DNA of 64,000 nt, taken from NCBI GenBank assembly GCA_963783355.1, contig CAWANF010000007.1:62001-126000 (forward strand), read 5' to 3'. Both the position numbers and the translations under genes were made by a program. Below, in pieces: positions 1-9,817 of this stretch. Source of the DNA: CAWANF01 sp963783355. Lineage in GTDB: Bacteria > Bacteroidota > Rhodothermia > Balneolales > DATFMH01. The notes beneath the pieces are model-generated. The model saw only the letters and a list, made by a program, of their open reading frames with translations, made no database searches and was not told where the DNA came from. Within the stretch, counting starts at the first letter, position 1. Every line of letters begins with the position of its first letter.

Positions 1-1
1 C

Positions 2-1183
2 ACCGCACAGGATCCTTTAAATAACGTAGTGCGGACCACCATCGAAGCTATGGCTGCGGTTTTAGGCGGTACTCAATCGCTGCACACCAATTCATATGAT
101 GAAGCCGTGTCACTTCCAACCGATACGGCCGCCCGCATTGCAAGAAATACGCAGATTATCATCCAGGAAGAAACCGATATTTGCAAAACCATCGACCCGT
201 TTGGTGGATCGTATGCCATGGAAAGCCTGACTAAGAACCTGGTTGACGAAGCCCGGAAAATTATTGATGAAGTGCTGGAAATGGGCGGGATGGCTAAAGC
301 TACGGAAAAAGGTATGCCTCAACGCCGCATAGAAGAAGCGGCAGCCCGCAAACAAGCCGGCATCGACAAAGGAGATGTCACAATTGTAGGTGTCAATAAA
401 TATCGAACTGATCATGAAGAACCCATTGACATACTCGATATCGACAATACCTCAGTGCGCCATAAACAAATTGAACGCATACAAAAAGTTAAAAAAGAAA
501 GAAATCCGGATAATGTACGCAAGGCACTTGATGCTTTGACGGAAGCAGCAAACGACGATTCAAAAAACCTTTTAGAACTTGCGGTGATCGCCGCGCGCGA
601 ACGTGCAACGATCGGCGAAATTTCTGATGCACTTGAAAAAGTATGGGGACGTCACCGTGCCAAATCGGAAACCCTTCAGGGTGTATACGACAGCGTATAT
701 CATGGAGTGGAGGCTTACGAATCCGTAAAGAAAAAGATTGAAGATTTTGCAGAAGAAGAGGGTCGCCGCCCGCGTATCCTGGTCGTTAAATTGGGTCAGG
801 ATGGACACGACCGCGGTGCGAAAGTCGTGGCAACCGCCTTTGCTGATCTCGGATTTGATGTGGATATCGGCCCATTATTCTCAACACCGGAAGAAGCGGC
901 AAAACAAGCTGTTGAAAACGATGTACATGTCGTTGGCGTTTCATCGCTGGCAGCCGGACACAAAACGCTGGTTCCGCAACTCATCAAAGCATTGAAAGCA
1001 AATGATGCCGAAGATATTGTGGTCATTGCCGGAGGAGTGATCCCACAGCAGGATTATTCATTCCTGTACGATGCCGGTGTCGCTGCTGTTTTTGGTCCGG
1101 GTACCAATCTGCCTGAAGCCGCTGCTAAAGTATTGGACGCTCTTCAGCAAAAACGCTCGGCCTCAAATACAGTAACCAGTTAA
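2..1183 (+). CDS. methylmalonyl-CoA mutase, large/catalytic subunit, C-terminal part (gene enters from left edge)
   Basis: The reading frame is open from base 2, so the true start lies outside the window; about 394 residues are visible. They include the end of the substrate-binding TIM barrel, with the conserved block RTTIEAMAAVLGGTQSLHTN, and the whole C-terminal cobalamin-binding domain. The cobalamin signature DxHxxG is present (GQDGHDRG, His codon at 806-808), followed by SSLAAGHKTL and VIAGGVIPQQ, which contact the nucleotide tail. The enzyme interconverts (R)-methylmalonyl-CoA and succinyl-CoA in propionate metabolism using adenosylcobalamin. The MeaB-type GTPase gene follows on the same strand, the usual pairing. 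The full-length domain and the TIM-barrel block argue for mutase rather than a stand-alone B12-binding protein. Isobutyryl- or ethylmalonyl-CoA mutase cannot be excluded without the N-terminal specificity residues. Confidence 0.95.
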   Translation, partial: TAQDPLNNVVRTTIEAMAAVLGGTQSLHTNSYDEAVSLPTDTAARIARNTQIIIQEETDICKTIDPFGGSYAMESLTKNLVDEARKIIDEVLEMGGMAKATEKGMPQRRIEEAAARKQAGIDKGDVTIVGVNKYRTDHEEPIDILDIDNTSVRHKQIERIQKVKKERNPDNVRKALDALTEAANDDSKNLLELAVIAARERATIGEISDALEKVWGRHRAKSETLQGVYDSVYHGVEAYESVKKKIEDFAEEEGRRPRILVVKLGQDGHDRGAKVVATAFADLGFDVDIGPLFSTPEEAAKQAVENDVHVVGVSSLAAGHKTLVPQLIKALKANDAEDIVVIAGGVIPQQDYSFLYDAGVAAVFGPGTNLPEAAAKVLDALQQKRSASNTVTS

Positions 1184-1222
1184 CAGTTATCTGTAAACAG
1201 GGAAGATCTGAGTTTAGTGATT

Positions 1223-1290
1223 GGCAGCCATCCTGAATACTTTTAGGATGGCTGCCATTAAAACTTGATCAAACACTATTTATTTGATCA
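1223..1290 (+). terminator. two inverted repeats after the mutase gene (possible terminator)
   Basis: A perfect 12-bp stem (1223-1234 with 1245-1256, 10-nt loop) lies 40 bases after the mutase stop, followed by a second inverted repeat, TGATCAAA / TTTGATCA (1266-1273 with 1283-1290). Neither has a proper T tract, so a Rho-independent terminator is not certain. An attenuator or mRNA-stabilising hairpin between mutase and meaB is equally possible. Confidence 0.4.
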
Positions 1291-1394
1291 TCCAACGGGC
1301 TAGCTGATAATTTGCTATCACGCATTTCCTTACCATAATTCCGGCTTCTTTTCTATATTCGACTATTACAATCGAATACCAAAAAGAGCCAACG

Positions 1395-2384
1395 TTGAAT
1401 ACACCCAATCAAAAAGCAACTACATTGGTCCAAGATATCATCAGGGGAAATCGTCGTGCCCTGGCAAAGGGTATTACCCTCATCGAGAGTAAAAAAGAAG
1501 AAGATTTTGTCACGGCCCAGGGAATACTTGAACTTGTAATGCCCAAAATGAAGCCTTCTGTTCGTGTTGGCATTACCGGCGTTCCGGGTGTTGGAAAAAG
1601 TACGTTTATAGAAGCTCTCGGTATGCTTTTAATTGAAAAGGGACACCGTGTGGCTGTTTTGGCGGTCGATCCGAGCAGCCCGCAATCGGGGGGCAGCATT
1701 CTGGGCGACAAAACACGGATGGAAAAATTATCCAGCATGGACGAAGCTTTCATTCGCCCGTCACCTTCGGGCGGTATGCTGGGTGGCGTAGCCCGCAAGA
1801 CAAGGGAATCCATGTTTTTGTGCGAAGCAGCCGGTTATGATGTCATCCTGATTGAGACCGTTGGTGTCGGACAATCGGAGATGGAAGTCGCTTCGATGGT
1901 CGATATGTTTGTTGTGATGATGTTACCTGGTGCCGGCGATTCCCTGCAGGGTATCAAACGTGGAATCCTGGAATTGGCCGACATGCTGGTCATTAATAAA
2001 GCAGAAGGGGAACAACATAACCTGGCAATGACTGCAAAACGGGATTATCAGAATGCCCTGCATCTGTTGAAACCGAAATATGAGGGTATAACCGTTCCGG
2101 TGAAATTATGCAGTTCATTGTCCGGCAAAGGAATCGATGAAATATGGGATATCGTAATACAGTTTATAGATACCTTGAAAAAACGGGACTTATTTGAAAA
2201 AAACAGGCGAAAGCAACAATGGAACTGGATGATTCGCCTTACCGAGGAAAAAGTATTACAGGATTTCTGGAATAATCCGAATATAAAAAAGGAACTACAG
2301 GAATTAAAAGAGAAGTTATTAGAAGATAAAACAACGCCTGTCCTGGCGAGTTGGAAACTTCTGGAAGCGGCACTGAAAAAATAA
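1395..2384 (+). CDS. meaB: MeaB/ArgK-family GTPase, methylmalonyl-CoA mutase chaperone
   Basis: The 329-residue protein belongs to the MeaB (also called ArgK or LAO/AO transport ATPase) family of G3E P-loop GTPases. It loads adenosylcobalamin into methylmalonyl-CoA mutase and protects it from inactivation. Visible motifs are the Walker A GVPGVGKST (residues 62-70), the switch region VDPSSPQSGGSILGDKTRM, the G3-like ETVGVGQSE and the base-specificity motif NKAEG. Length matches the family (about 320-340). The frame begins with TTG at 1395, a rare start codon; no in-frame ATG precedes the conserved region and the upstream Shine-Dalgarno is weak, so the start is moderately certain. It follows the mutase with a 211-bp gap, consistent with joint function. 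Confidence 0.93.
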   Translation: MNTPNQKATTLVQDIIRGNRRALAKGITLIESKKEEDFVTAQGILELVMPKMKPSVRVGITGVPGVGKSTFIEALGMLLIEKGHRVAVLAVDPSSPQSGGSILGDKTRMEKLSSMDEAFIRPSPSGGMLGGVARKTRESMFLCEAAGYDVILIETVGVGQSEMEVASMVDMFVVMMLPGAGDSLQGIKRGILELADMLVINKAEGEQHNLAMTAKRDYQNALHLLKPKYEGITVPVKLCSSLSGKGIDEIWDIVIQFIDTLKKRDLFEKNRRKQQWNWMIRLTEEKVLQDFWNNPNIKKELQELKEKLLEDKTTPVLASWKLLEAALKK

Positions 2385-2511
2385 CTGTTTCTATATAAAC
2401 AGAGTTTGAAACTTTATTATAGCTCATAAAAAAGCGCTTTCATTTAGACAAACATCTGCCTTATATTAGGCGGGAAAATAAACAACATTTACAAGGGAAG
2501 AGATAAATATT

Positions 2512-3693
2512 ATGTCGAACGAACAAATTTTAGAGGGTAGCTCATTACCCCCCTTAACCCAGCTTACAGAAGATGAGCAGATGTTGAAAGAAGCTGCTGC
2601 TGATTTTGCACAGACCGTTATTGCCCCACAGGTTCAGAAAATGGATCATGATGCTAAATTAAACCCGGAACTGGTCAAAGCTTTTTTTGAAATGGGGTTA
2701 ATGGGTATCGAAGTGCCCGGAAAGTATAATGGCGGAGAAGGCACCTTTTTTATGTCTATTCTCGCCATTGAGCAAATCTCCAAGGTAGACGCTTCCGCTG
2801 GTGTATTCATGGATGTCCAAAATACACTCGTCAATAATGCCTTTCTGCGCTGGGGAGACGATGCCATCAAACAAAAATACCTTCCTCTGCTGGCTAATGA
2901 AAAAGTCGGTTCCTATGCTCTTTCAGAAGCAGCTTCCGGAAGCGATGCATTTGGCTTAAAATGTAAAGCACGAAAAGAAGGTGATCATTATGTGCTTAAC
3001 GGAACAAAATTATGGATCACAAATGCTAATGAAGCCGATATATTTCTCATTTTTGCCAACCAGAATCCCGACGCCGGCTACAAAGGTATTACGGCGTTTA
3101 TTGTCGAACGAGGTTTTGAAGGATTCACTATCGGTAAAAAAGAAGATAAACTGGGAATTCGAGCCAGCTCTACCTGTGAACTCATCCTGGAAGATTGCAT
3201 TGTTCCGGCAGAAAATGTGCTCGGAGATGAAGGAATCGGATACAAAGTTGCTATCGAAACACTCAATGAAGGACGAATTGGTATCGGTGCACAAATGATA
3301 GGAATTTCACAGGCCGCATTTGAAGCTACGATCAATTATATCAAAGAAAGGAAACAGTTTGGAAAATCCATTTCCGAATTCCAGGCCATTCAGTTCCAGT
3401 TAGCACAAATGGCCATCCAGATTGAGACAGCTCGTCTGCTTGTTTATAACGCGGCCCGGATGAAGATGGCCGGATTACCCTTTCTCAAAGAAGCGGCGAT
3501 GGCTAAATATCATGCTTCGGATGTAGCTGAAAAAGTGACTTCCATGGGCATCGATTTGTTTGGTGGCTATGGATATACCAAAGATTATCCGGTAGAAAAA
3601 TATTGGAGAGATTCAAAAATCGGTAAAATTTATGAGGGGACTTCCAATATGCAATTACAAACGATTGCAAAATTAATTCTGTCAGGCAAATAA
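2512..3693 (+). CDS. acyl-CoA dehydrogenase (short/branched-chain type)
   Basis: The 393-residue FAD enzyme oxidises acyl-CoA to trans-2-enoyl-CoA and passes electrons to ETF. It has the family layout: N-terminal helical domain, central beta domain with signature YALSEAASGSDAFG and WITNA, and C-terminal helical domain with RKQFGKSISEFQAIQF. The catalytic Glu sits in KIYEGTSNMQ near residue 376, as in butyryl-CoA dehydrogenase. The ATG at 2512 is preceded by AAGGGAAG at a usable distance. Its position after mutase and meaB suggests work in short or branched acyl-CoA (propionate, isobutyrate, butyrate) metabolism; the substrate is not determined by the sequence. A strong hairpin terminator follows. 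Confidence 0.93.
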   Translation: MSNEQILEGSSLPPLTQLTEDEQMLKEAAADFAQTVIAPQVQKMDHDAKLNPELVKAFFEMGLMGIEVPGKYNGGEGTFFMSILAIEQISKVDASAGVFMDVQNTLVNNAFLRWGDDAIKQKYLPLLANEKVGSYALSEAASGSDAFGLKCKARKEGDHYVLNGTKLWITNANEADIFLIFANQNPDAGYKGITAFIVERGFEGFTIGKKEDKLGIRASSTCELILEDCIVPAENVLGDEGIGYKVAIETLNEGRIGIGAQMIGISQAAFEATINYIKERKQFGKSISEFQAIQFQLAQMAIQIETARLLVYNAARMKMAGLPFLKEAAMAKYHASDVAEKVTSMGIDLFGGYGYTKDYPVEKYWRDSKIGKIYEGTSNMQLQTIAKLILSGK

Positions 3694-3760
3694 AAGACCT
3701 TTAACTCTTAAAACGAGCGTTTCCATATAGGGAGTGCCTTTTTTATATTTAGAAAAAATA

Positions 3761-3811
3761 TAATAATCGGCTTTCAATGATTTTAAAAGCCGATTATTAT
3801 GTCATATTTTT
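3761..3811 (+). terminator. Rho-independent terminator after acyl-CoA dehydrogenase
   Basis: A perfect 14-bp stem (3761-3774 with 3786-3799) with an 11-nt loop is followed by a T-rich stretch (3805-3811). It lies 67 bases beyond the acyl-CoA dehydrogenase stop codon and ends the + strand acyl-CoA cluster. Confidence 0.75.
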
Positions 3812-3966
3812 TTAAAATCAGGGAATTATAATTATCCTTCCGTAGTTATGGCATATGAACATTGATGCTAATTATAATGAAAATTGGCTTTAATGTGACA
3901 TATAAATCCATTGGGGTGATTGCAAAAAATTAAGACGATCCAAATTAAACTTAAACGTATCGAGGA

Positions 3967-5247
3967 ATGGAGTCAGATCAAAACGAAATAATCAGAAAAT
4001 GCTGTAAAGATGAAGCCAGTTATGGTATTGTAAAAAAAATGTTCCTGGAGGTTATTTCCAAGTGGAAGGAATCGGAAAAATGCCTTCATCTTTTGGAAGC
4101 AAGTATCAAGGAAGATTTCGACTCTATACTTATTACCGAACTGGATTTGGAAAAACCCGGTCCGCGTATTGTTTATGTTAATGACGGATTCACAAGATTA
4201 ACAGGTTACACCCGGGAAGAAGTAATCGGTAAAACTCCACGGATTTTGCAGGGACCAAAAACCGATCGGGCTACCCTGGAACGACTAAAAATATCTTTGC
4301 GTGATGGAAAATCATTTTTCGGACAGACGGTAAATTATCGGAAAGACGGTTCGGAATTTATCAATCAATGGGATATTCATCCTCTTTATAATCAGAAAGG
4401 AGAAATTACTCATTGGGTTTCATATCAGCATGATATAACCAAACGGAAAAGAGCTGAGCTTACTTTTCACGAAACCGATGTCGAGTTTGATGCGTTGGCT
4501 GAATATTCTAAAAGAACACTCATCGACTGCGATGAAAGCGGCAACATCGTCATTTCAAATAAATCGTTCCAAAAACTTACCGGATATAATAAGAATGAGT
4601 TAAAAATGCTCAAAATCTGGGATATTCTGGACAAAAAGCAACAGAATTCGTTTAAAATTGCTTTTGAAAAGCTTTGGAATGATGAAAACATCGAAACTCA
4701 GAATCATAAACTAATCTTTATCAGGAAAGATAAACTTCCGATAGAAACTGAAGTTGTGTTTCACAAACATGATCTTGCAGACAACAAGATTATCCGGGCT
4801 ATAGTCAACAACATCAGCCTTCAAAAGAAGATTATCAAAGCACTCGAAAAACGTAATTATAAATTCGGCCGTTTAATGCAAGATAAAAGTGATTTCACTT
4901 ATGGCCTTGACTTATCGGATCGAGAGCACCCCAAATTTTCCTGGATTTCTGAAGGATTTAATAATTTAACCGGATTCGATACTTCCGATTTTATTGGTGG
5001 TACCGGCTGGGAAAATCTCATCCATCCCGACGATATCGCCATCATTAAAAGACACTTAAATAAAGTTCTGTCGGGCAGTTCATCTGCGGAAGAATACCAT
5101 ATTCGTATCGCCGGAGATAAGTCATTAAAAATTCTGGACTATGCCAAACCCGAAAAGAATCCTTCTACCGGAGAAATAACCCATTTGACCGGCGCTATTC
5201 TGGACCCCGAAAAAGAAAAAGCGGCCATCAGGGGAAATTTTATATAA
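3967..5247 (+). CDS. triple-PAS sensory protein with Cys-less LOV-like first domain, no output domain
   Basis: The 426-residue soluble protein has three PAS domains (roughly residues 45-160, 165-285, 295-415) and ends soon after the third, with no kinase, GGDEF, EAL or HTH domain. The first domain aligns closely with plant and bacterial LOV domains: TGYTREEVIGKTPRILQGPKTD corresponds to the LOV block that normally reads GxNCRFLQG, but Asn and the photo-adduct Cys are replaced by Thr90 and Pro91. The Asn pair (NYRKDG...FIN) and the Gln (SYQHDIT) that contact flavin in LOV domains are retained. The ATG at 3967 has GAGG directly abutting it, too close for a normal ribosome site; an in-frame stop at 3952 blocks extension upstream. 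It probably acts through protein interaction, perhaps with a kinase encoded elsewhere. Confidence 0.85.
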   Translation: MESDQNEIIRKCCKDEASYGIVKKMFLEVISKWKESEKCLHLLEASIKEDFDSILITELDLEKPGPRIVYVNDGFTRLTGYTREEVIGKTPRILQGPKTDRATLERLKISLRDGKSFFGQTVNYRKDGSEFINQWDIHPLYNQKGEITHWVSYQHDITKRKRAELTFHETDVEFDALAEYSKRTLIDCDESGNIVISNKSFQKLTGYNKNELKMLKIWDILDKKQQNSFKIAFEKLWNDENIETQNHKLIFIRKDKLPIETEVVFHKHDLADNKIIRAIVNNISLQKKIIKALEKRNYKFGRLMQDKSDFTYGLDLSDREHPKFSWISEGFNNLTGFDTSDFIGGTGWENLIHPDDIAIIKRHLNKVLSGSSSAEEYHIRIAGDKSLKILDYAKPEKNPSTGEITHLTGAILDPEKEKAAIRGNFI

Positions 5248-5320
5248 GAAAATACACACCGGATCTTCAGGCTTTCCCTCATTTCCGCAATGAAGCAGTA
5301 ACATATCTGAATCGAACTTC

Positions 5321-7972
5321 CTATTTATGAATTTGTTTATACACCTGTCCGGCAACAAGCGGGATAAGGCTTAGGCCTAATACCAGCAGCCAACCATTCA
5401 ACCCAGGATTTTTCGTTTCTAAAACCGATGCAATTGGAGGTATATAAATGGCGAAAAGCAACAGGGCCACACATAAGAAAATAGCTCCCCAGATAAATGG
5501 ATTAGAAGTAATTTCATTATGAAATAACCCGGTTCCGAATCCTCTCATATTGAAAACGTGCCATAGTTGTGCAAAAGCCAGGGTCAAAAATGAAATGGTA
5601 ACAGCCTGGCCTACTTCCATCTTCATTACATACTTGGAAATATACAGTGAGCCTAAGACTACTGAAGTTATTAAAAGACCGTAAATAACAATTCCAACCC
5701 AGTGTCTTTTTTCCAGTACCGATTCCCGGGACGATCTTGGTGGTTTTCCCATTACAGAGAAATGATCTTTGCCTACCCCGAGAGCTAAAGCCGGGAAAAC
5801 ATCCGTCACCAAATTTAAAAACAGGATTTGAAGAGGCAAGACAGGCAGCGTTTGCCCGACAGCCGATGCTAAACCCACCACCATCACCTCACTGACGTTA
5901 CAGGAGAGCAGGTAATAAACAAACCTCCGGATGTTGCTGAAAATGATACGACCCGATTCAATGGCAACAACGATGGTCGAAAAAGCATCGTCACACAATA
6001 CCATATCGGCTGCTTCACGGGCAACCTGGGTTCCCCTCATTCCCATTGCGATCCCGATATCCGCCCTTTTAAGCGCCGGCGCATCGTTAACTCCATCGCC
6101 GGTCATGGCTACGATGCAGCCGTTATTCCTGTAGAAATCAATCAGTTCGAGTTTTTGTTCCGGACTAACCCTGGCAAAGATATTGGTATTTAATAATGTT
6201 TCCCGATAGTTATCCTTATTCGTTGTTAAGCTCTGTAAATCTGAACCGGTAACCATATTAACTTTGTCATCTTCGACCAAACCTACCGACTGAGCAATAT
6301 TTTGAGCTGTTATCGGCTGATCACCGGTCACCATGATTATTTTTATGCCGGCATCGCGGCACTTCATTATCGCTTCCCTAACATCCTTTCGTGGAGGATC
6401 ATACAATCCAACTAATCCGATGAAGATCAAATTATTATATGGGACTTCATTGGATTCAATGACATCTTTGGTAGCCAGGGCAATAACCCGAAAGCCCCGG
6501 GCAGCCAATGAATGATTCTTCTTTTTCCATCGGTTTTTCATTTCGCCTGTAAATGGAATCACTCCATCAATAGTCTGTAATTTATTCGATACTCTCAATA
6601 ATTCTTCCGGAGCTCCTTTCACTTCCACCTTTATCGATGAGTCTATTTGATGATAGGTTGCCATCATCTTAATTTCCGGGTCAAAAGCCTCTTCCCGAAT
6701 TTCGGGCATCTTCTTCAGGAGTTCCATCCGGTCAACATTATAAGCTCTTCCTACCTCCAGAAGCGCGATTTCAAGAGGATCCCCCGATGGCTGCTCAGAA
6801 TACCGGCTCGATAGACCTGCATTATTACACAAAACACCGATATCTAATGCTTGTCTGAATATCTCATCGTTTACTTTTCCGGAAATGGCCTTTGGGTCAT
6901 CTGTTTCAAACTCGCCGGATTCCAGTACAATTTTCTTTACAGTCATTAAGTTCTCTGTGAGCGTACCGGTTTTATCCGAGAAAATGACGGATGTGGCACC
7001 CAACGTTTCAACGGAAGAAAGCCTGTTCATCAGAGCATTTCGATTGGCCATCATTTTCATTCCCTTCGCCAAAGCGATAGTCGCGACGATGGGCAAACCC
7101 TCCGGAATAGTGGCGACTGCTAAAGCAATACCCGTTTCAATCATCAAAAAAACGTCTTTTCCACCCCATATTCCTAAAATTGTGACAATAATAGTGATGA
7201 ATATCGTCACCCAAATCAGTTTATGTCCGAGCTTGTCCAGACGTTTTTCCAATGGCGTTTCATCATCTTCGGTCATTTGAATCAACGAGGTAATGCGTCC
7301 TAATTCGGTATTCATCCCGGTTGACACAACAACACCCATCCCGGAGCCTCTCGTCACCGAAGTCCCTTTAAAAAGCATCCCTTTTCGTTCTGGCAATACC
7401 GTTTCTTGTCCAGCTGGTTTCGTATGTTTACTCACGGGTAAGCTCTCACCCGTCAAAACAGATTCATCGGCCTGAAGCTTGGAGGCTTCCAGTAAACGAA
7501 CATCTGCCGCGATGACATCACCGCCTTCAATGACAACAATATCACCCGGAACCAGTTGTTCAGCATGAATTTGTTGAATTTCCCCATCCCGCTTCACTCG
7601 TGTAACAACAGATCCCAGCCGAAACAGTGCTTCCATTGATTTTCGCGCCCGGAACTCTGTAAAAAAACCAATCAACGTATTAATTATTAAAACAACGAGG
7701 ATGGCGACACTTTCAGCCAGGCGTCCATAAAGAAAGGAGATAATAGCAGCCAGTATCAACAAGTAAATAATCAGGTTTTTAAATTGATCCAACAATATGT
7801 CGAAAGCAGATTTTTCGGACCTTTTTTGCAACTCGTTGGGCCCATATTTTGTAAAACGGTGCTGTGCCTCATTTGTCGACAATCCTACAAAAGGATCAAC
7901 CTTCAACAAACCAGTAATTTGATGGCCGGAAACCGACCAGGGAAATTCAATTTGCTGGTTGTCCATGTTCAT
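5321..7972 (-). CDS. P-type cation-transporting ATPase, Ca2+-ATPase (P2) family
   Basis: The 883-residue membrane pump has the full P-type order: cation-ATPase N-terminal domain, actuator motif TGES, TM4 motif PEGLP, phosphorylation motif DKTGTLT (Asp near residue 332), hinge GDGVNDAPAL and six C-terminal membrane segments. Ion-site residues match Ca2+ pumps: the TM4 Glu (PEGLP), TM5 Asn and Glu (SCNVSEV), TM6 Asn, Thr and Asp (LNLVTD). The TM8 Glu of SERCA appears to be Gln (AQLWHVFN), as in plasma-membrane one-site Ca2+ pumps. Ca2+ is therefore the best guess; Na+ or Mn2+ remain possible. The start is either ATG 7972 or the in-frame ATG at 7966. It is last in an apparent operon with the HAD-HerA fusion (33 bp upstream) and the universal stress protein. 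Confidence 0.92.
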   Translation of the reverse strand: MNMDNQQIEFPWSVSGHQITGLLKVDPFVGLSTNEAQHRFTKYGPNELQKRSEKSAFDILLDQFKNLIIYLLILAAIISFLYGRLAESVAILVVLIINTLIGFFTEFRARKSMEALFRLGSVVTRVKRDGEIQQIHAEQLVPGDIVVIEGGDVIAADVRLLEASKLQADESVLTGESLPVSKHTKPAGQETVLPERKGMLFKGTSVTRGSGMGVVVSTGMNTELGRITSLIQMTEDDETPLEKRLDKLGHKLIWVTIFITIIVTILGIWGGKDVFLMIETGIALAVATIPEGLPIVATIALAKGMKMMANRNALMNRLSSVETLGATSVIFSDKTGTLTENLMTVKKIVLESGEFETDDPKAISGKVNDEIFRQALDIGVLCNNAGLSSRYSEQPSGDPLEIALLEVGRAYNVDRMELLKKMPEIREEAFDPEIKMMATYHQIDSSIKVEVKGAPEELLRVSNKLQTIDGVIPFTGEMKNRWKKKNHSLAARGFRVIALATKDVIESNEVPYNNLIFIGLVGLYDPPRKDVREAIMKCRDAGIKIIMVTGDQPITAQNIAQSVGLVEDDKVNMVTGSDLQSLTTNKDNYRETLLNTNIFARVSPEQKLELIDFYRNNGCIVAMTGDGVNDAPALKRADIGIAMGMRGTQVAREAADMVLCDDAFSTIVVAIESGRIIFSNIRRFVYYLLSCNVSEVMVVGLASAVGQTLPVLPLQILFLNLVTDVFPALALGVGKDHFSVMGKPPRSSRESVLEKRHWVGIVIYGLLITSVVLGSLYISKYVMKMEVGQAVTISFLTLAFAQLWHVFNMRGFGTGLFHNEITSNPFIWGAIFLCVALLLFAIYIPPIASVLETKNPGLNGWLLVLGLSLIPLVAGQVYKQIHK

Positions 7973-8005
7973 CAGGTATCTGGTTCTGTGAAACGAATTT
8001 GTTTT

Positions 8006-9775
8006 TTAAATAAGGCTTTCCAATTCCAGATATCGATCCGAAACGGTATCTACCAGAGCGTTGCGCAGTTCTTCATCTTTCAGAGGGCGATGTGTTAATT
8101 TTCGCAGTCTGCGGGCTAACTCTTTATCGTGTATGACATCATTAATCCATCGATAAAAATCATCCCGTTCCAAATGGTATCGCAGCGTACCGACGGGCAG
8201 CTCCTCCAATGATTCACGAAACTCCCATAAGCTGGCTGCATATTGAGGATACTTATGATCTTTTACATTGAAATAAAATCGTCGCGATTCAGGCAACGGG
8301 ACCCTCAGATATTTGTGTAAATGACGTACATGCGGTACAACTCTGCGAGCAACTTTAAACTCAATGAGTCCCCTGCGAATATCCGTTTCCGGTTTTTCTT
8401 TTCCCATGCACAGGTATGCTTGTCCGACCGTTTGCCTTGATAATTGCCCCCATTTCATATTTTCACACACACCCCTGGATAGTTGATTTTTTACAACAGA
8501 AATATCGTTTTCATTTGTCATACGTGTGATAATCCATCGATTCAACGCATCAAGAAGTTTTGGGGACACGCGACTAGGCTGGTAACTCACTACTCCATAA
8601 CCACCCTGCGACATATTGGATACGATGAAATCGGTCAATGAGCTTCCCTCGTACGGACAAAAACTGTGTATCTCATCAATCAGAAACCAATGTGGGCGGC
8701 CCCGGCGAGCCCGCAGGCCGCATAAAGAATGCATGAGCTGTTCTACATATTCTGTTCGCTTATTTGTGGGATGCATAGACAAATCCAGGATCAGGCTGAT
8801 ACTTGTGTATTCACTTAGGGTGATAACATCCTCAACCGGCGGTAATTCTGTTTCGGTCCCACCCAATAACAACGTTCTCGGAAAAGCCTTCAATCCCCGA
8901 TAATCGCCTTCCGGATCGATGATACATATCTGGTATCCATTTTTCAGGAGCTCTTCCGCCAGCAATCCGGCCAGCCATGATTTCCCGCTGGAACTGGCAC
9001 CAACAAAACCAATATTACTGGACAATAAATCATACGGATTAATATAAACCGGTTCGTCATTCGTTTTTTGGCCCAGAATCAAATGGCGTTCTATCCTTGA
9101 TTGAGAACCGGGTATTTTGCCATTAATCAGTTGTTCAATCAGAGTTCGAATTCCTTCCCCGTTTTTACCCGTCAAATCGATGTCGGCAAGTTTCTTGATT
9201 TCTGGAACGGCATTTGCCACCGCAACGGATAACTCTGCCAACTCGAAAAGACTGCGATCATTTTCGGCATCTCCACAGGCAATGACATTTCGGGCGGAAT
9301 AACCCAGTTCTTGCAAGGCAATGGACAGACCTGTACCTTTTGTTGCCCCGGGTGGAAGGATCATAACTGCTCCGCGATTATACTCGACCGTAGCCCCTCC
9401 GCCCAACTCTCGCAAAATATCGAGTATTACTTCATCGTGGGGTACCCAGGTTGCGGCAATAGCGATACCTCTATCCAAAGGTATTTCTAAATCCGCCAGA
9501 CGATGAATCAATTCCAGGGAGAGATGTCCGAATGGCAAACTTACTGTGTCATTCTTCGGATAATAAATGGCGGCACCATCCTCGGCTACAATAGCTTCAA
9601 AATATTCAGAAAAAGGTCCTTCTGCAGCGAAACTGTCCAGTTTTCGTCCGGTGACCAGAATGAGGGCAAATCCTGCCTTCTTCGCTTTTTTAAGCATATT
9701 CCAGGTTTCATCCGCGATAATCCCATTCTCTGCAAGGGTATTATCCAGGTCGCAGGCCAGAACTTTTAAATACAT
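8006..9775 (-). CDS. HAD-superfamily phosphatase fused to HerA/DUF87-like P-loop ATPase
   Basis: The 589-residue protein has two recognisable halves. Residues 1 to about 215 form a HAD hydrolase of the Cof/IIB type: motif I DLDNTLAE, motif II LVTGRK, motif IV GDAENDRSLF. Residues about 230-480 form a HerA/DUF87-like ATPase: Walker A GFVGASSSGKSWL (near residue 262), IIDPEGDYRGL, and Walker B HWFLIDEIHSF (near residue 366). The last 110 residues are charged and not recognised. DNTLAE replaces the usual DGT in motif I but keeps both catalytic Asp residues. ATG 9775 is preceded by TAGGAAC at good spacing. It sits 42 bp after the universal stress protein gene and 33 bp before the P-type ATPase. 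Substrate and partner are unknown; a role in cleaving a sugar phosphate or nucleotide coupled to an ATP-driven motor is speculation. Confidence 0.85.
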   Translation of the reverse strand: MYLKVLACDLDNTLAENGIIADETWNMLKKAKKAGFALILVTGRKLDSFAAEGPFSEYFEAIVAEDGAAIYYPKNDTVSLPFGHLSLELIHRLADLEIPLDRGIAIAATWVPHDEVILDILRELGGGATVEYNRGAVMILPPGATKGTGLSIALQELGYSARNVIACGDAENDRSLFELAELSVAVANAVPEIKKLADIDLTGKNGEGIRTLIEQLINGKIPGSQSRIERHLILGQKTNDEPVYINPYDLLSSNIGFVGASSSGKSWLAGLLAEELLKNGYQICIIDPEGDYRGLKAFPRTLLLGGTETELPPVEDVITLSEYTSISLILDLSMHPTNKRTEYVEQLMHSLCGLRARRGRPHWFLIDEIHSFCPYEGSSLTDFIVSNMSQGGYGVVSYQPSRVSPKLLDALNRWIITRMTNENDISVVKNQLSRGVCENMKWGQLSRQTVGQAYLCMGKEKPETDIRRGLIEFKVARRVVPHVRHLHKYLRVPLPESRRFYFNVKDHKYPQYAASLWEFRESLEELPVGTLRYHLERDDFYRWINDVIHDKELARRLRKLTHRPLKDEELRNALVDTVSDRYLELESLI

Positions 9776-9817
9776 TAATGTTCCTACTAAAGTTACTTGG
9801 ATACAAGTTCAACGGCA

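Noticed and set aside
1223..1290. Cobalamin riboswitch between the mutase and meaB genes
   Set aside because: Only two simple hairpins are present; the B12-box sequence is absent and the 211-bp gap is mostly outside any larger fold.
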